Origin: Agaribacillus aureus
GTDB taxonomy: Bacteria > Bacteroidota > Bacteroidia > Cytophagales > Cyclobacteriaceae
Assembly (NCBI GenBank): GCA_030442055.1
Contig: JAUJEB010000001.1
Span: forward strand, 992,001 to 1,056,000
Reading direction: 5' to 3'
DNA length: 64,000 nucleotides
The stretch's first letter is position 1. Every line of letters begins with the position of its first letter. The notes under the pieces are model-generated. The model was given only the letters and a program-made list of their open reading frames with translations, was not told the DNA's origin and ran no database searches. Shown here in pieces: positions 1-9,117 of this stretch. The translations under genes were made by a program, and so were the position numbers.

Positions 1-844
1 GCGACATAGTCTTTTTGCCATTATTCAATTTTCGCGTCTGGCTATATTGTTTTGTAAATTCAATAGGTGAAATCCAGGTTCCCAGGAAGTCGGCGGCAAA
101 ACTGACGATCACTTCCGCCTTGCTGAAATCAAGCGAAGGTACCACCGCTTGTCCAAACAGGTTTTGGTGCGCAGACTTCAATCCTTCAGCAGAGTAAGTA
201 TCGTAAATTACATGCTCGGTATTGGGGAATTTTGCCTGAAAATCAGCGATAACCGCTTTTGTTGTAGGGCTTAAGATCGTATTACTTACCAGGCAGATTT
301 TATCTCCCGAAGTGCTGATAGATCTTAACTTACCCCTGATATCTTTATCTACCTCCTCCCACGATGAGGCCTTACCATTTAAAAAAGGTTTTTTTAACCT
401 TGCATCGTCATATAAAGACAGCACCGAAGCTTCTACCTGGGCAGAAACGCCACCTCGCGTAATCGGAGATAGTGTGTTACCCTCTATTTTAATGGGGCGC
501 CCTTCTCGTGTTTTCACCACTACGCTACAATAGTCGCCACCATTGACATAAGTCGATGCGTAATAATTAGCTAAACCAGGATCTACATCCACCGGCTTAT
601 TCAGATATGGAATGGCTTTTCTCACGGGCGCCTCACACGCTGCCAAAGAAGCGGCGGCAACGCCAAATCCCATTAATTTGAGAAAATCTCTACGGCTGCT
701 GCTACCCTCGTCCTCATCAAACCCACCTTTTTGGAGATTAACCGGCAAGTATTCGGGAAACTCTTTTTGCGCATATTTTTTGAAGCTTTCATCCTGCGCA
801 AGCTCCTCCAAACCTTTCCAATACGTTTTTTTAGAATCCTTCAT
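1..844 (-). CDS. actB: Alternative complex III subunit ActB, N-terminal part (truncated by window edge)
   Basis: Iron-sulfur/molybdopterin-oxidoreductase-like subunit of alternative complex III, the quinol:electron-acceptor oxidoreductase that replaces bc1 in many Bacteroidota. The minus-strand frame is open from an ATG at 842-844 to the window edge, about 281 residues. Seen: an N-terminal stretch starting MKDSKKTYWKGLEELA, then a twin-arginine-type segment (SSSRRDFLKLMGFGVAAA) at about residues 50-67 ending in a Cys after a small-residue run. This early part precedes the Fe-S ligands, so cofactor motifs are not in view. The gene follows actA by about 50 bp on the same strand, the usual actA-actB order, which supports the call strongly. 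The C-terminus and remaining act genes lie left of the window. Confidence 0.93.
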   Translation of the reverse strand, partial: MKDSKKTYWKGLEELAQDESFKKYAQKEFPEYLPVNLQKGGFDEDEGSSSRRDFLKLMGFGVAAASLAACEAPVRKAIPYLNKPVDVDPGLANYYASTYVNGGDYCSVVVKTREGRPIKIEGNTLSPITRGGVSAQVEASVLSLYDDARLKKPFLNGKASSWEEVDKDIRGKLRSISTSGDKICLVSNTILSPTTKAVIADFQAKFPNTEHVIYDTYSAEGLKSAHQNLFGQAVVPSLDFSKAEVIVSFAADFLGTWISPIEFTKQYSQTRKLNNGKKTMS

Positions 845-896
845 ATGATCTATATATGGAAGTCAAATTATTCGATTGTAAAATTTCGACAATTAT

Positions 897-2213
897 TTAG
901 TAGTGGCACTTGGAACATTCAAGTCCACCAATGTCTTTCACCTTCAATTGATTTTTATTGCTGGCTTCGTGCAGTTCCACCAACTGGTCATAATATTTAT
1001 TTCCTACTGTATTGACATCTGTTTGCCTGTGACAATCAATACACCATCCCATCGTCAGGTTGGCGTGTTGTTTCACCACTGTCATTTCCTGTATTTCACC
1101 GTGGCAGGTCTGACATTCAATGCCTCCTACCTTTACATGCTGGGAATGGTTAAAATATGCCAGGTCAGGTAAATTATGAATCCGAACCCATTCGATAGGC
1201 TTTTGATTGGGGCCATAGGTCTGCGTTCTTTTATCATAATCCAACGCCTTATATATCTTGGCAATTTCCGGAGATTCCGTCAGTATTTGACCGTGGCAGT
1301 TCATACAAATATTCGCAGAGGGAATATTGGCATTTTTACTTTTCATCACACCAGTGTGGCAATAGTTACAATCAATTTCATATTCACCTGCATGCAAGGC
1401 GTGCGAAAAGGCAATGGGTTGCGTAGGTTCATAGTTCTGCTGCACACCAACAGTATATAAACCGTCAATCACAGATTTAAAAGCCACTGCGGCAAACAAA
1501 AAGATCATCAACCCTAAGAATCCCGAGCTGGTGAAAAATTTACCAAAATCCAGTTTCTGTGCCACTAACTCCTGGCTTTCTTCATCCAGGTCTTTTTTGT
1601 CTTTCAGGTATTTGGTTAATACTGAAATAATCAACATTAAAACACCCAGAATAATCACCAGAATCACTAGTAACCCTGCCAGGATGGCCGTTAAATATTG
1701 TGAAGGGATACCTCCCTGCTCCACTGCTTCCGCCCCCCCGGCTGCCGCATCTTCAGAAGCTGCCGCCTGAGGTGTTGCCGGATTATCAGTTTCGTGCTTT
1801 ATGTAAGCGACAATGTTGATAATTTCCTCGTCAGACAAATAATCAAAATTACTCATCTGCGTCTTATTATACTCGTTGTACAGGGCAACGGCATAGGGGT
1901 CTCCGCTGGAAATAACCTTTTGTGAATTTTTAACAAAGCTGATGATCCAGGGAAGATCTCTTCTTTCATACACATTCATCAAAGCCGGTCCCACAACCCT
2001 CTTGTCTACGGCGTGACATACCGTACACAACTCCTGAAAGGTAGCTTTACCTGCTGCAATAGATGCCTCGTCTGAGGGAATATCTCCGGGAGATGATTCC
2101 TGCGAAAATGCTGGCTGAAAATAAAGAACAGATAATATTAATGTGAAGGATAGCTTAAGAGCTTTTATTTGCAACAATCTCGTTATTCGATCGTTAATAA
2201 ATTTTTTGACCAT
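897..2213 (-). CDS. actA: Alternative complex III subunit ActA, multiheme cytochrome c with an extra N-terminal monoheme domain
   Basis: Membrane-anchored multiheme cytochrome c of alternative complex III, carrying electrons from the quinol site towards downstream cytochrome c or oxidase. The 438-residue product has a signal-like hydrophobic segment (about 20-37), a monoheme cytochrome c domain with CTVCH at 63-67, two hydrophobic segments (about 172-198 and 226-245), and then five CXXCH motifs (CNYCH, CMNCH, CQTCH, CIDCH, CSKCH) in the last 160 residues. The five C-terminal hemes are the classic ActA pentaheme part; the N-terminal sixth motif resembles the small monoheme subunit found separately in some complexes. 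It is the first gene of the operon, followed by actB, and has a strong promoter match upstream. Confidence 0.93.
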   Translation of the reverse strand: MVKKFINDRITRLLQIKALKLSFTLILSVLYFQPAFSQESSPGDIPSDEASIAAGKATFQELCTVCHAVDKRVVGPALMNVYERRDLPWIISFVKNSQKVISSGDPYAVALYNEYNKTQMSNFDYLSDEEIINIVAYIKHETDNPATPQAAASEDAAAGGAEAVEQGGIPSQYLTAILAGLLVILVIILGVLMLIISVLTKYLKDKKDLDEESQELVAQKLDFGKFFTSSGFLGLMIFLFAAVAFKSVIDGLYTVGVQQNYEPTQPIAFSHALHAGEYEIDCNYCHTGVMKSKNANIPSANICMNCHGQILTESPEIAKIYKALDYDKRTQTYGPNQKPIEWVRIHNLPDLAYFNHSQHVKVGGIECQTCHGEIQEMTVVKQHANLTMGWCIDCHRQTDVNTVGNKYYDQLVELHEASNKNQLKVKDIGGLECSKCHY

Positions 2214-2242
2214 ACTGTTAGCAAGCGTTTTTAAGATCGTTG

Positions 2243-2273
2243 CAAATGTACTATGCGATCTTTTTTTTTCAAA
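2243..2273 (-). promoter_or_regulatory. Bacteroidota-type promoter of the act operon
   Basis: Read on the minus strand there is TTTG (2270-2273), a 19-nt spacer, then TACATTTG (2243-2250). This matches the Bacteroidota primary sigma consensus TTTG-N19-21-TAnnTTTG exactly. Transcription would start around 2236, about 20 nt before the actA ATG at 2213. Confidence 0.8.
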
Positions 2274-2654
2274 TTTATTCCCCGCACATTTTCAACAAAA
2301 AACATACACTTAATCCATATCAATATATAACTTAACACCTTGATTATCAAATATATAAATAGCTATTATATCACGTCATTTCTTATTTAGAACAATTATA
2401 AATTATTCCCATTTGAAACCTTTTCTCCCGGTGCACATGAATTAAATATGCTCAATTAATTTTCAACCAAATATTCTTTCTTTCTGCGTGAGGATTTGGA
2501 TGGGATATAATGCAATAAGTCCTGCTCACGGAATATTATGTATGTTTGGTAAAAACCGGTAGGGCGACGCCGTAAAAAATGGGGTGAATATCGTCATAGG
2601 TACGAGCACACTTACCCGGTTGGGCATTAAATTTACAGGAGGTCCGGCAAAAAA
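2274..2654. other. AT-rich intergenic region
   Basis: About 380 bp between surE and the act promoter with no convincing gene. The left end near 2565-2658 has a plus-strand frame that reads like protein for about 30 codons but carries no usable start after its last stop; see findings. Confidence 0.5.
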
Positions 2655-3425
2655 CTAGAGGTCCCAGTCATTGTTCAGCTGCCCGATGGCATGATGGGCT
2701 GTCATATCGAATTGGCAGGGTACTACAGAGACATAATTGTTGGCAATGGCCCATTCGTCATTATCCTCTCCTTTATCAAAATTCACAAAATTACCTGCCA
2801 GCCAAAAATAGCTACGCCCATAGGGATCAAAGCGCTCATCAAATTCTTCCTGCCACCTGGCCCTTGCCTGCCGGCAAATTTTAATACCGCGTATTTTCTC
2901 ATTTCTCTTCGGGGGAAAATTGACATTTAAGGCCGTATTTTTGGGCATTCCTTTTTCCAAAGCTTCGGAGGCAATTTTATAGACAAATTCTCTTATATGA
3001 GAGAAGTCTGCTTTAGAAGAATAGTCGCAAAGCGAAAATCCAATAGACGGCATATCTTCAATGGCGCCTTCAATAGCCGCCGACATGGTGCCGGAGTACA
3101 AGACGCTGATGGAAGTATTGGCGCCATGGTTAATACCGCTCACCACCAGATCGGGCTTTTTGTCTTTCAACACCCGATGTTTAGCCAATTTGACACAATC
3201 CGCCGGGGTACCTGAACACTTGTAGGATCTGGCTACTTTAAAGATATCCACTTCATCGAGCCTGAGCGTATTGCCGATAGTAATAGCATGGCCCATACCG
3301 GATTGGGGACTGTCGGGTGCGACCACAACAACTTCTCCCAGTTCGCTCATAATTTCCACTAAAATCCTAATACCATAGGAAGTGATACCATCGTCATTGG
3401 AGACTAAAATTAAAGGTTTGGCCAT
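2655..3425 (-). CDS. surE: 5'/3'-nucleotidase SurE
   Basis: Stationary-phase survival protein SurE, a metal-dependent nucleoside monophosphate phosphatase of the cytoplasm. The 256-residue product is the usual family length. The N-terminus has the hallmark metal-binding motif SNDDGI at about 8-13, followed by the conserved region ending PDSPQSGMGHAIT and the VSGINHGANTS motif (about 96-106) with the conserved SGTMSAAIEGA stretch after it. It starts at an ATG at 3423-3425 and lies downstream of the small secreted-protein gene on the same strand with a gap of about 50 bp. Confidence 0.95.
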   Translation of the reverse strand: MAKPLILVSNDDGITSYGIRILVEIMSELGEVVVVAPDSPQSGMGHAITIGNTLRLDEVDIFKVARSYKCSGTPADCVKLAKHRVLKDKKPDLVVSGINHGANTSISVLYSGTMSAAIEGAIEDMPSIGFSLCDYSSKADFSHIREFVYKIASEALEKGMPKNTALNVNFPPKRNEKIRGIKICRQARARWQEEFDERFDPYGRSYFWLAGNFVNFDKGEDNDEWAIANNYVSVVPCQFDMTAHHAIGQLNNDWDL

Positions 3426-3476
3426 TATTCAGATTACTTAATTTTTTGGCATAGGTAGTCAATGCTAGGCAAGAAA

Positions 3477-4091
3477 TCAAGCATCCAATAAAGAATTGTA
3501 ATAAGCCGTTATTCGTACCAAATCTCCGCGTTTATCAAATTTCAGATTATTGTTTTTCATAAACTGTTTTACCTCGGTAGATCTTTTCTTCATAATAGTG
3601 AGCAAATCTTTCTTTTTGAGGTAATACTGGGTTATATTCCCGTCTTTCGAAATGAAGTAGTAATTATATGACAGCTTAAAAGTACTGTAAAGATTACGAC
3701 CACTGTATGAGTTAAACTGCGGAATTGTTTCGGTAGATATATACTCCCGGCATAATAATGTCAGTTGCCCTTCATACAAAACCTCGAATAAAATAGGTAC
3801 TTTATAATTATTGGATGTTTCATATGGAATGGCATAAAAGTATCGGTAATCCTCAAAATATTCATCAAAAATTTCAAAGTAAAGAATCTTTCTGGATCCG
3901 TAGGTATAGATACTCTTTTGAGATTCAATTTGAATAAGGTCATTGTCGAGGTCGTATTTTATTTTACCTCTCACCGTATCTTCATCAATGGTAATCAGCT
4001 TTCCTTCATGCCAGATATCAGAGGGGAAGCTCTGAGCCTGAAGCATGTCGACCAGCCATACGGCTAACAACATTAAGATCAAGTTTTTCAT
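3477..4091 (-). CDS. Hypothetical secreted protein
   Basis: 204-residue protein with a clear Sec signal peptide (MKNLILMLLAVWLVDMLQAQ, cleavage probably after AQA-type site near residue 19). The mature part is rich in Tyr, Ile and charged residues, with no cysteine pair or catalytic motif that I recognise. Bacteroidota genomes contain many such 150-250-residue exported proteins. It sits 20 bp after ribBA and 50 bp before surE on the same strand, so it may be cotranscribed with either, but the neighbours suggest no function. Confidence 0.75.
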   Translation of the reverse strand: MKNLILMLLAVWLVDMLQAQSFPSDIWHEGKLITIDEDTVRGKIKYDLDNDLIQIESQKSIYTYGSRKILYFEIFDEYFEDYRYFYAIPYETSNNYKVPILFEVLYEGQLTLLCREYISTETIPQFNSYSGRNLYSTFKLSYNYYFISKDGNITQYYLKKKDLLTIMKKRSTEVKQFMKNNNLKFDKRGDLVRITAYYNSLLDA

Positions 4092-4111
4092 ACGCTCCTG
4101 AGTTATTCCAA

Positions 4112-5344
4112 CTATTTTTTCAAAATCCTATGCCCCATTTTGTCTCTTTTTGTTATTAAATATTTCCTATTATGTTCATTTGGTTCAATTTCAATAGGAA
4201 TATTATCCACAATTTCCAATCCATAGCCCATTAAACCAGCCCGCTTTTTCGGGTTATTGGAAATAAGTTGAAGCTTACTCACTCCCAAATCCCTCAATAT
4301 CTGGGCGCCAACCCCATAATCCCGGTTATCCATGTCAAACCCCAATTCCAGGTTGGCCTGGACGGTATCCATGCCTTCTTCCTGCAATTTATATGCCTTA
4401 AGTTTATTTATTAAACCAATTCCCCTACCCTCTTGGTTCATGTATAAGACGATTCCTTTTCCATTTTCGTCTACCATTTTCAACGCTTTATGCAATTGAT
4501 TACCACAATCGCAGCGAAAAGAGGCAAAGATATCACCGGTGACACAAGATGAATGCACCCTTACCATGACCGGTTCGTCCTTTTCCCATTCACCTCTTAC
4601 CAGCGCCAGGTGCGTATCGCCGGTATTGGTCTGTGAATATGCTACCAGATTAAAATCACCATACAGCGTCGGCATTTGGACCTCCACTTCCCGCTTAATC
4701 AAACTTTCTTTTTTCAGCCGGTAGGCAATCAAATCTTTAATGGTAACCAGTTTCAGGTCAAATTTATCGGCCACCTTTCTCAAATCCGGGAGTCTGGCCA
4801 TGGTGCCATCCTCATTCATAATCTCCACCAATACCCCAGCCGGCTGAAAGCCAGCTAATCTCGCAAAATCAATGGCTGCCTCTGTGTGGCCGGTCCGGCG
4901 TAAAACACCTCCTGATTTAGCTTTTAGCGGGAAAATATGTCCTGGTCTGCCTAAGTCTGCCGGTTTGGTATTAGGATTTACCAGCGCCCGAATGGTTTTA
5001 GCCCTGTCACTGGCCGATATGCCGGTTGTGCAACCATGACCTATCAGGTCGATTGAAACGGTAAATGGTGTTTCATGCAAGGCCGTATTATTACCGACCA
5101 TTAACTCCAGCCCCAGCTCATTACAACGATCCTCTACCACAGGCGCGCAGATTAATCCTCTACCGTGCGTGGCCATAAAATTGATAATTTCGGGGGTAAT
5201 ACATTCCGCCGCACAAATAAAATCCCCCTCATTTTCCCGGTTTTCATCATCCACCACAATAATTACTTCTTCCCTTTTAATGGCCTCTATGGCCTCTTCT
5301 ATGGTATCGAGTTCTATTTTGTTGCTCATCTTTATTTCCTTCAT
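4112..5344 (-). CDS. ribBA: Bifunctional 3,4-dihydroxy-2-butanone-4-phosphate synthase / GTP cyclohydrolase II
   Basis: Catalyses both entry reactions of riboflavin synthesis: RibB makes the four-carbon unit from ribulose 5-phosphate, and RibA opens GTP. Residues about 1-210 form the DHBP synthase domain with the acidic motif [10 protein letters not shown] (32-41) and conserved [11 protein letters not shown] and RPGHIFPL. Residues about 220-410 form the GTP cyclohydrolase II domain with zinc ligands Cys267, Cys278 and Cys280 ([14 protein letters not shown]) and the NQEGRGIGL motif. Both active sites look intact. A second ATG at codon 6 (MSNKIELD) is a likely alternative start because the apparent promoter leaves a very short leader for the first ATG. 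No FMN riboswitch is apparent upstream. Confidence 0.96.
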   Translation of the reverse strand: MKEIKMSNKIELDTIEEAIEAIKREEVIIVVDDENRENEGDFICAAECITPEIINFMATHGRGLICAPVVEDRCNELGLELMVGNNTALHETPFTVSIDLIGHGCTTGISASDRAKTIRALVNPNTKPADLGRPGHIFPLKAKSGGVLRRTGHTEAAIDFARLAGFQPAGVLVEIMNEDGTMARLPDLRKVADKFDLKLVTIKDLIAYRLKKESLIKREVEVQMPTLYGDFNLVAYSQTNTGDTHLALVRGEWEKDEPVMVRVHSSCVTGDIFASFRCDCGNQLHKALKMVDENGKGIVLYMNQEGRGIGLINKLKAYKLQEEGMDTVQANLELGFDMDNRDYGVGAQILRDLGVSKLQLISNNPKKRAGLMGYGLEIVDNIPIEIEPNEHNRKYLITKRDKMGHRILKK

Positions 5345-5359
5345 TCATCCATTTCAATA

Positions 5360-5367
5360 CAAATTTA
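5360..5367 (-). promoter_or_regulatory. Possible -7 box for ribBA
   Basis: Minus-strand TAAATTTG matches TAnnTTTG. No exact TTTG is at the right distance upstream, so this is only a partial promoter match. It would place the transcript start near 5353. Confidence 0.4.
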
Positions 5368-5530
5368 ACAGGATTAAGTTAGTATTTGGTGTAAATGATG
5401 GTTAAACATTACTAATATTTCAAGTAAGGTAAATAAAAAATTATAAAACCCGATTTAATTTAGCTAAGGAATTAAGTACCAACAGTTCAAACGCATATTA
5501 ACTGTAAGATCACATGTATTTGCCTGTTAT

Positions 5531-7459
5531 CTAGCGTGAAACGACATTGCCCAGTACACTGGCAATTTCCATTTCAGTCGTTTTATAGGACTTAATGATT
5601 TTCTGTAATGATATCTGTTTGTCAGGGTCACTTTCCTGTTTCAGCTGGGCCAGGTAGGAATCAATTTTCTTTTGTATAAATCTCCATTTCAGGCGATGAA
5701 TATTGGTAAAAGCCACATCATCAATTTTTTCCGGCTCCCTCGCAACATGAATTTTATACATTTCATACCAGTTTTCGCTGATATCGAATTTTTCGGTAGT
5801 GAGATCAATTACCTCTTGTTTAACCTCTTCGGAGCCATGGTTTAAAAAATAATCTACATCGATCCAGACACCTTTTTTGAGATGCTCTTTAATGGTCGTT
5901 AATATTTCCGAATATATAGGCGTGTTAAAACTAATTTCCTCCAGTTCGTGAAGCATGTATTGACTCAGCTTGACATCATCTTCCACTTCATTAGTGCCGT
6001 AGGTGAGCAAAATTCTGACGCTTTCTTTCTCCTGCCACATCAGGGCATCTACTTCAGCTAACGCCGCTTGTTCCTCGTCTGCCTGTGCCAGCTTGTCCAG
6101 CAAGGCTTCTTCTTCTACCTGCTGACTACTTTTTTCCCTTCTTTGCTCCTTGTGTTTCTTTATAAGGATTTTGTTTTGCTCGGCAATGAGAATGGACTCA
6201 TCAATATCCAGTAGTTTGCTGCTTTCCTGGATGTACACTGCCCTTTGAATGGCATCCGGGATCTTGGAAATACTTTCAACGATGTTGCGGATTGTTTCTG
6301 CCTTCTTAACGGGATCGCCTACACCCTCTTTGGCATACCCGGAGATTTTGAATCTGATAAAATCCTGGGACTCTTTTTGAAGATACTCCTGAAATTGCGC
6401 ACTGCCTGATTTACGGGCATAGCTGTCGGGATCTTCTCCATCGGGAAAAACTACTACCTTCACATTCATCCCCGTCTCCAGGATCATATCCACGCCTCTA
6501 ATCGAGGCGCGAATACCGGCGGCATCACCATCAAATAAAACGGTAATATTCCTGGTGTAGCGGTTAATCAGCTTTATCTGTTCATCGGTTAAGGAGGTCC
6601 CTGAAGATGCCACCACATTCTTCACCCCGGCCATGTGCATGGAAATAACATCGGTATAGCCTTCTACCAGGAAACAGTTGTCGGCCTGCCTGATAGCTTG
6701 TTTGGCCTGATGTATACCATATAATACCTTACTCTTGTGGTAAATTTCCGTCTCCGGGCTGTTGATGTATTTAGGCTGCTTTTTGTCTGATACCAGCGTT
6801 CTGGCACCAAAAGCGATCGGCTTTCCGGTAATATTGTGAATGGGGAATATCACCCTGCCTCTAAAGCGGTCATAACGCTTATCCTCCTTGGCAATGATCA
6901 AGCCGGCTTTTTCCAGCACCTCCTGCTTAAAGCCTTTGTCCAGGGCTTCTTTCATTAATCCATCCCAGATATCAAGGCTATAACCCAGTTCAAACTCCTT
7001 GATAATCTGATCTGTAAAGCCGCGCTCTTTGAAGTAAGAGTGCCCGATGGCCTTCCCGTCCGTGTGGTGCCACAGCAGGTTCTGATAGTATTCGTTGGCA
7101 AAACTTAAGGCAATGTAAAGGCTTTCCCGCTCATTTTGCTGGGCAATTTCTTCGTCGGTTTGGGCCTCTTCCTCAATCTCAATACCGTATTTTTTGCCCA
7201 GGTACTTAATAGCTTCCAGATAAGAAAGCCCCTCCAGCTCCATGATAAAAGCGATGGCATCTCCGCCTTTGCCGGAACTAAAATCCTTAAAAATCCCCTT
7301 GGAGGGCGATACGTAGAAAGACGGTGTCTTTTCATCCGTAAAGGGACTCAATGCCCGGTAACTCTGCCCCACCCTTTTGAGGGTAAGAAAATCGTCCAAC
7401 ACCTCCACAATATCGATCCTGCCTTTTATCTGATCTATGATGTCTTGTCTGATTTTCAC
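5531..7459 (-). CDS. dnaG: DNA primase DnaG with substituted zinc-finger ligands
   Basis: Primase that lays RNA primers at the replication fork. 642 residues, GTG start at 7457-7459. The N-terminal CHC2-type fold (about 33-100) is clearly recognisable from its surroundings (FTDEKTPSF, FSSGKGGDAI), but the four zinc ligands are replaced: Ser38, Thr41, Asp59 and Ser62 stand where C-H-C-C is expected. The catalytic TOPRIM core follows, with FLVEGYTDVI and VLFDGDAAGIRA carrying the metal-binding Glu and Asp residues. The C-terminal third (charged, helical, about 430-642) is the helicase-binding region. Loss of the zinc site may be general in part of Bacteroidota rather than a defect. Confidence 0.94.
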   Translation of the reverse strand: MKIRQDIIDQIKGRIDIVEVLDDFLTLKRVGQSYRALSPFTDEKTPSFYVSPSKGIFKDFSSGKGGDAIAFIMELEGLSYLEAIKYLGKKYGIEIEEEAQTDEEIAQQNERESLYIALSFANEYYQNLLWHHTDGKAIGHSYFKERGFTDQIIKEFELGYSLDIWDGLMKEALDKGFKQEVLEKAGLIIAKEDKRYDRFRGRVIFPIHNITGKPIAFGARTLVSDKKQPKYINSPETEIYHKSKVLYGIHQAKQAIRQADNCFLVEGYTDVISMHMAGVKNVVASSGTSLTDEQIKLINRYTRNITVLFDGDAAGIRASIRGVDMILETGMNVKVVVFPDGEDPDSYARKSGSAQFQEYLQKESQDFIRFKISGYAKEGVGDPVKKAETIRNIVESISKIPDAIQRAVYIQESSKLLDIDESILIAEQNKILIKKHKEQRREKSSQQVEEEALLDKLAQADEEQAALAEVDALMWQEKESVRILLTYGTNEVEDDVKLSQYMLHELEEISFNTPIYSEILTTIKEHLKKGVWIDVDYFLNHGSEEVKQEVIDLTTEKFDISENWYEMYKIHVAREPEKIDDVAFTNIHRLKWRFIQKKIDSYLAQLKQESDPDKQISLQKIIKSYKTTEMEIASVLGNVVSR

Positions 7460-7482
7460 ATTATAGGGGGTTAATAATCTTT

Positions 7483-7516
7483 CAAAGTTAATGATTAACG
7501 GATATTTAGAAACAAA
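7483..7516 (-). promoter_or_regulatory. Probable dnaG promoter
   Basis: Minus strand shows TTTG (7513-7516), a 22-nt spacer and TAACTTTG (7483-7490). The spacer is slightly longer than the usual 19-21 nt. It ends about 24 nt before the GTG start. Confidence 0.55.
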
Positions 7517-7631
7517 TTTACCTGTAGAAAATATTAATTTATCTTACCTACCCAACTTATTTTAGGTATTAATTGTTAATAAAATCATAGTAAGTAGGTA
7601 AATTGCAAAAAACAAGTCTAAAACAATAAAT

Positions 7632-8729
7632 ATGTCTGTAACTAAAGAAGCTGTTCTGAAGGCATTGGCAACAGTGGATGACCCTGATTTAAAAAAGGAT
7701 CTTGTTACTTTAAACATGATCAGGGACCTGGAGGTTGATGATGACAAGATTTCTTTTTCCGTGGTACTCACAACACCTGCGTGCCCTTTGAAGGAGATGA
7801 TTAAAAATGACTGTCTCAAGGCAGTGAGCGCAGTTGCCGGGGAAGATTTTCCTATCGAGATCAACATGACTTCTGAAGTTACCAGCACACGGTTGGACAC
7901 TACCCCTTTACTTCCCAATGTAAAAAACATTATAGCGGTAGCTTCCGGAAAAGGGGGAGTTGGAAAGTCTACGGTCACCGCAAATTTGGCAGTAGCGCTG
8001 GCACAGAGCGGTGCGAAGGTTGGGGTTATCGATGCCGACATTTTCGGCCCTTCTCTGCCGACCATGTTCAACTGTGAGCATGAACAGCCATCGATTGTAA
8101 AAAAAGGCGATAAGAATCTGATCGTTCCGATAGAACAATACGGTGTAAAGGTCATATCCATCGGATTTCTCACACCTTCGGATAATGCAGTGGTTTGGAG
8201 GGGTCCAATGGCTAGCTCTGCCTTAAAACAGTTTATTGGAGATGCTGATTGGGGGGCGTTGGATTACCTGCTGATCGACCTGCCTCCGGGCACCAGCGAC
8301 ATTCACCTGACGCTGGTACAAACCGTTCCAGTCACTGGGGCCATTATTGTCACAACTCCCCAAAAAGTGGCGCTGGCCGATGCCACCAAAGGATTGGCAA
8401 TGTTTAAACAGCCACAAATTAATGTACCGGTGTTGGGAGTTGTTGAAAATATGGCTTATTTTACACCAGAGGAATTGCCAGACAACAAATATTATATTTT
8501 TGGCCAGGATGGAGGCAGGAAGTTAGCCGAGAAGTTTGATTTGCCTTTATTAGGGCAAATTCCCGTGGTTCAGAATATACGGGAAAGTGGGGATAATGGC
8601 TATCCAGTTGTATTAAAAGATAACATTACTGCTCAATCTTTTAAGACACTGGCGCAAACGCTAGCGCAGCAGGTTGCCATCAGGAATTCATCTTTGCTAA
8701 AAACAAAAAAAGTAGAAGTAAATATCTAG
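7632..8729 (+). CDS. apbC: Mrp/NBP35-family iron-sulfur carrier P-loop ATPase
   Basis: Cytoplasmic ATPase that carries and transfers Fe-S clusters to apoproteins. The 365-residue product has an N-terminal MIP18/DUF59 domain (about 1-80), then a Mrp P-loop domain with the deviant Walker A GKGGVGKST (about 110-118), the DADIFGPS motif and the conserved DLPPGTSD. The C-terminal CXXC that binds a bridging cluster in many Mrp proteins is absent: the expected region reads ENMAYFTPEELPDNKYY. Immediately downstream, 3 bp away, is a NifU-like scaffold, so the pair forms an Fe-S maturation operon. Confidence 0.94.
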   Translation: MSVTKEAVLKALATVDDPDLKKDLVTLNMIRDLEVDDDKISFSVVLTTPACPLKEMIKNDCLKAVSAVAGEDFPIEINMTSEVTSTRLDTTPLLPNVKNIIAVASGKGGVGKSTVTANLAVALAQSGAKVGVIDADIFGPSLPTMFNCEHEQPSIVKKGDKNLIVPIEQYGVKVISIGFLTPSDNAVVWRGPMASSALKQFIGDADWGALDYLLIDLPPGTSDIHLTLVQTVPVTGAIIVTTPQKVALADATKGLAMFKQPQINVPVLGVVENMAYFTPEELPDNKYYIFGQDGGRKLAEKFDLPLLGQIPVVQNIRESGDNGYPVVLKDNITAQSFKTLAQTLAQQVAIRNSSLLKTKKVEVNI

Positions 8730-8732
8730 GTT

Positions 8733-9038
8733 ATGAAAGAAGAGAAGTTGACAAATGATGATCTGATGCACCGGGTGCAGCAAGCGCTTGACAACATACG
8801 TCCCTACCTGGAAACGGACGGTGGCGATGTTAAAATTTTAGAGATTAGCAGCGATAAGGTGGTAAAGCTGGAGTTGTTGGGGGCCTGTGGCCAATGTCCT
8901 ATGTCTGCTATGACACTGCGAGCCGGTGTTGAAGAGTCCATTAAAAGAGCAGTACCTGAAATTGTTGCTGTAGAAGCTATAAACATAACACAACCCAACG
9001 ACCCTAATGCCAAATTACCTGATAATTTTGTTTCCTAA
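8733..9038 (+). CDS. NifU-like Fe-S cluster scaffold protein
   Basis: 101-residue NifU C-terminal-type (Nfu) protein that assembles or transfers [Fe-S] clusters through a CXXC pair, here Cys-Gly-Gln-Cys (about 52-55) in the context LLGACGQCPMSAMTLR. The upstream region has the conserved IRPYLETDGGDV stretch. The ATG follows the stop of the Mrp gene by 3 bp, indicating one transcript and probable cooperation of the two products. Confidence 0.95.
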   Translation: MKEEKLTNDDLMHRVQQALDNIRPYLETDGGDVKILEISSDKVVKLELLGACGQCPMSAMTLRAGVEESIKRAVPEIVAVEAINITQPNDPNAKLPDNFVS

Positions 9039-9117
9039 TTAATCGTTACCGGAACTAAAAATCAGGCTAAACCTTTGTACGAGAAGAATTGTATAATTAC
9101 CGTCCAACTATTGGTAT

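Noticed and set aside
5345-5530. FMN riboswitch before ribBA
   Set aside because: The conserved FMN-element sequence is not visible in this short interval.
7562-8173. Minus-strand 203-codon frame opposite the Mrp gene
   Set aside because: Shadow of the mrp coding sequence; the sense gene is certain.
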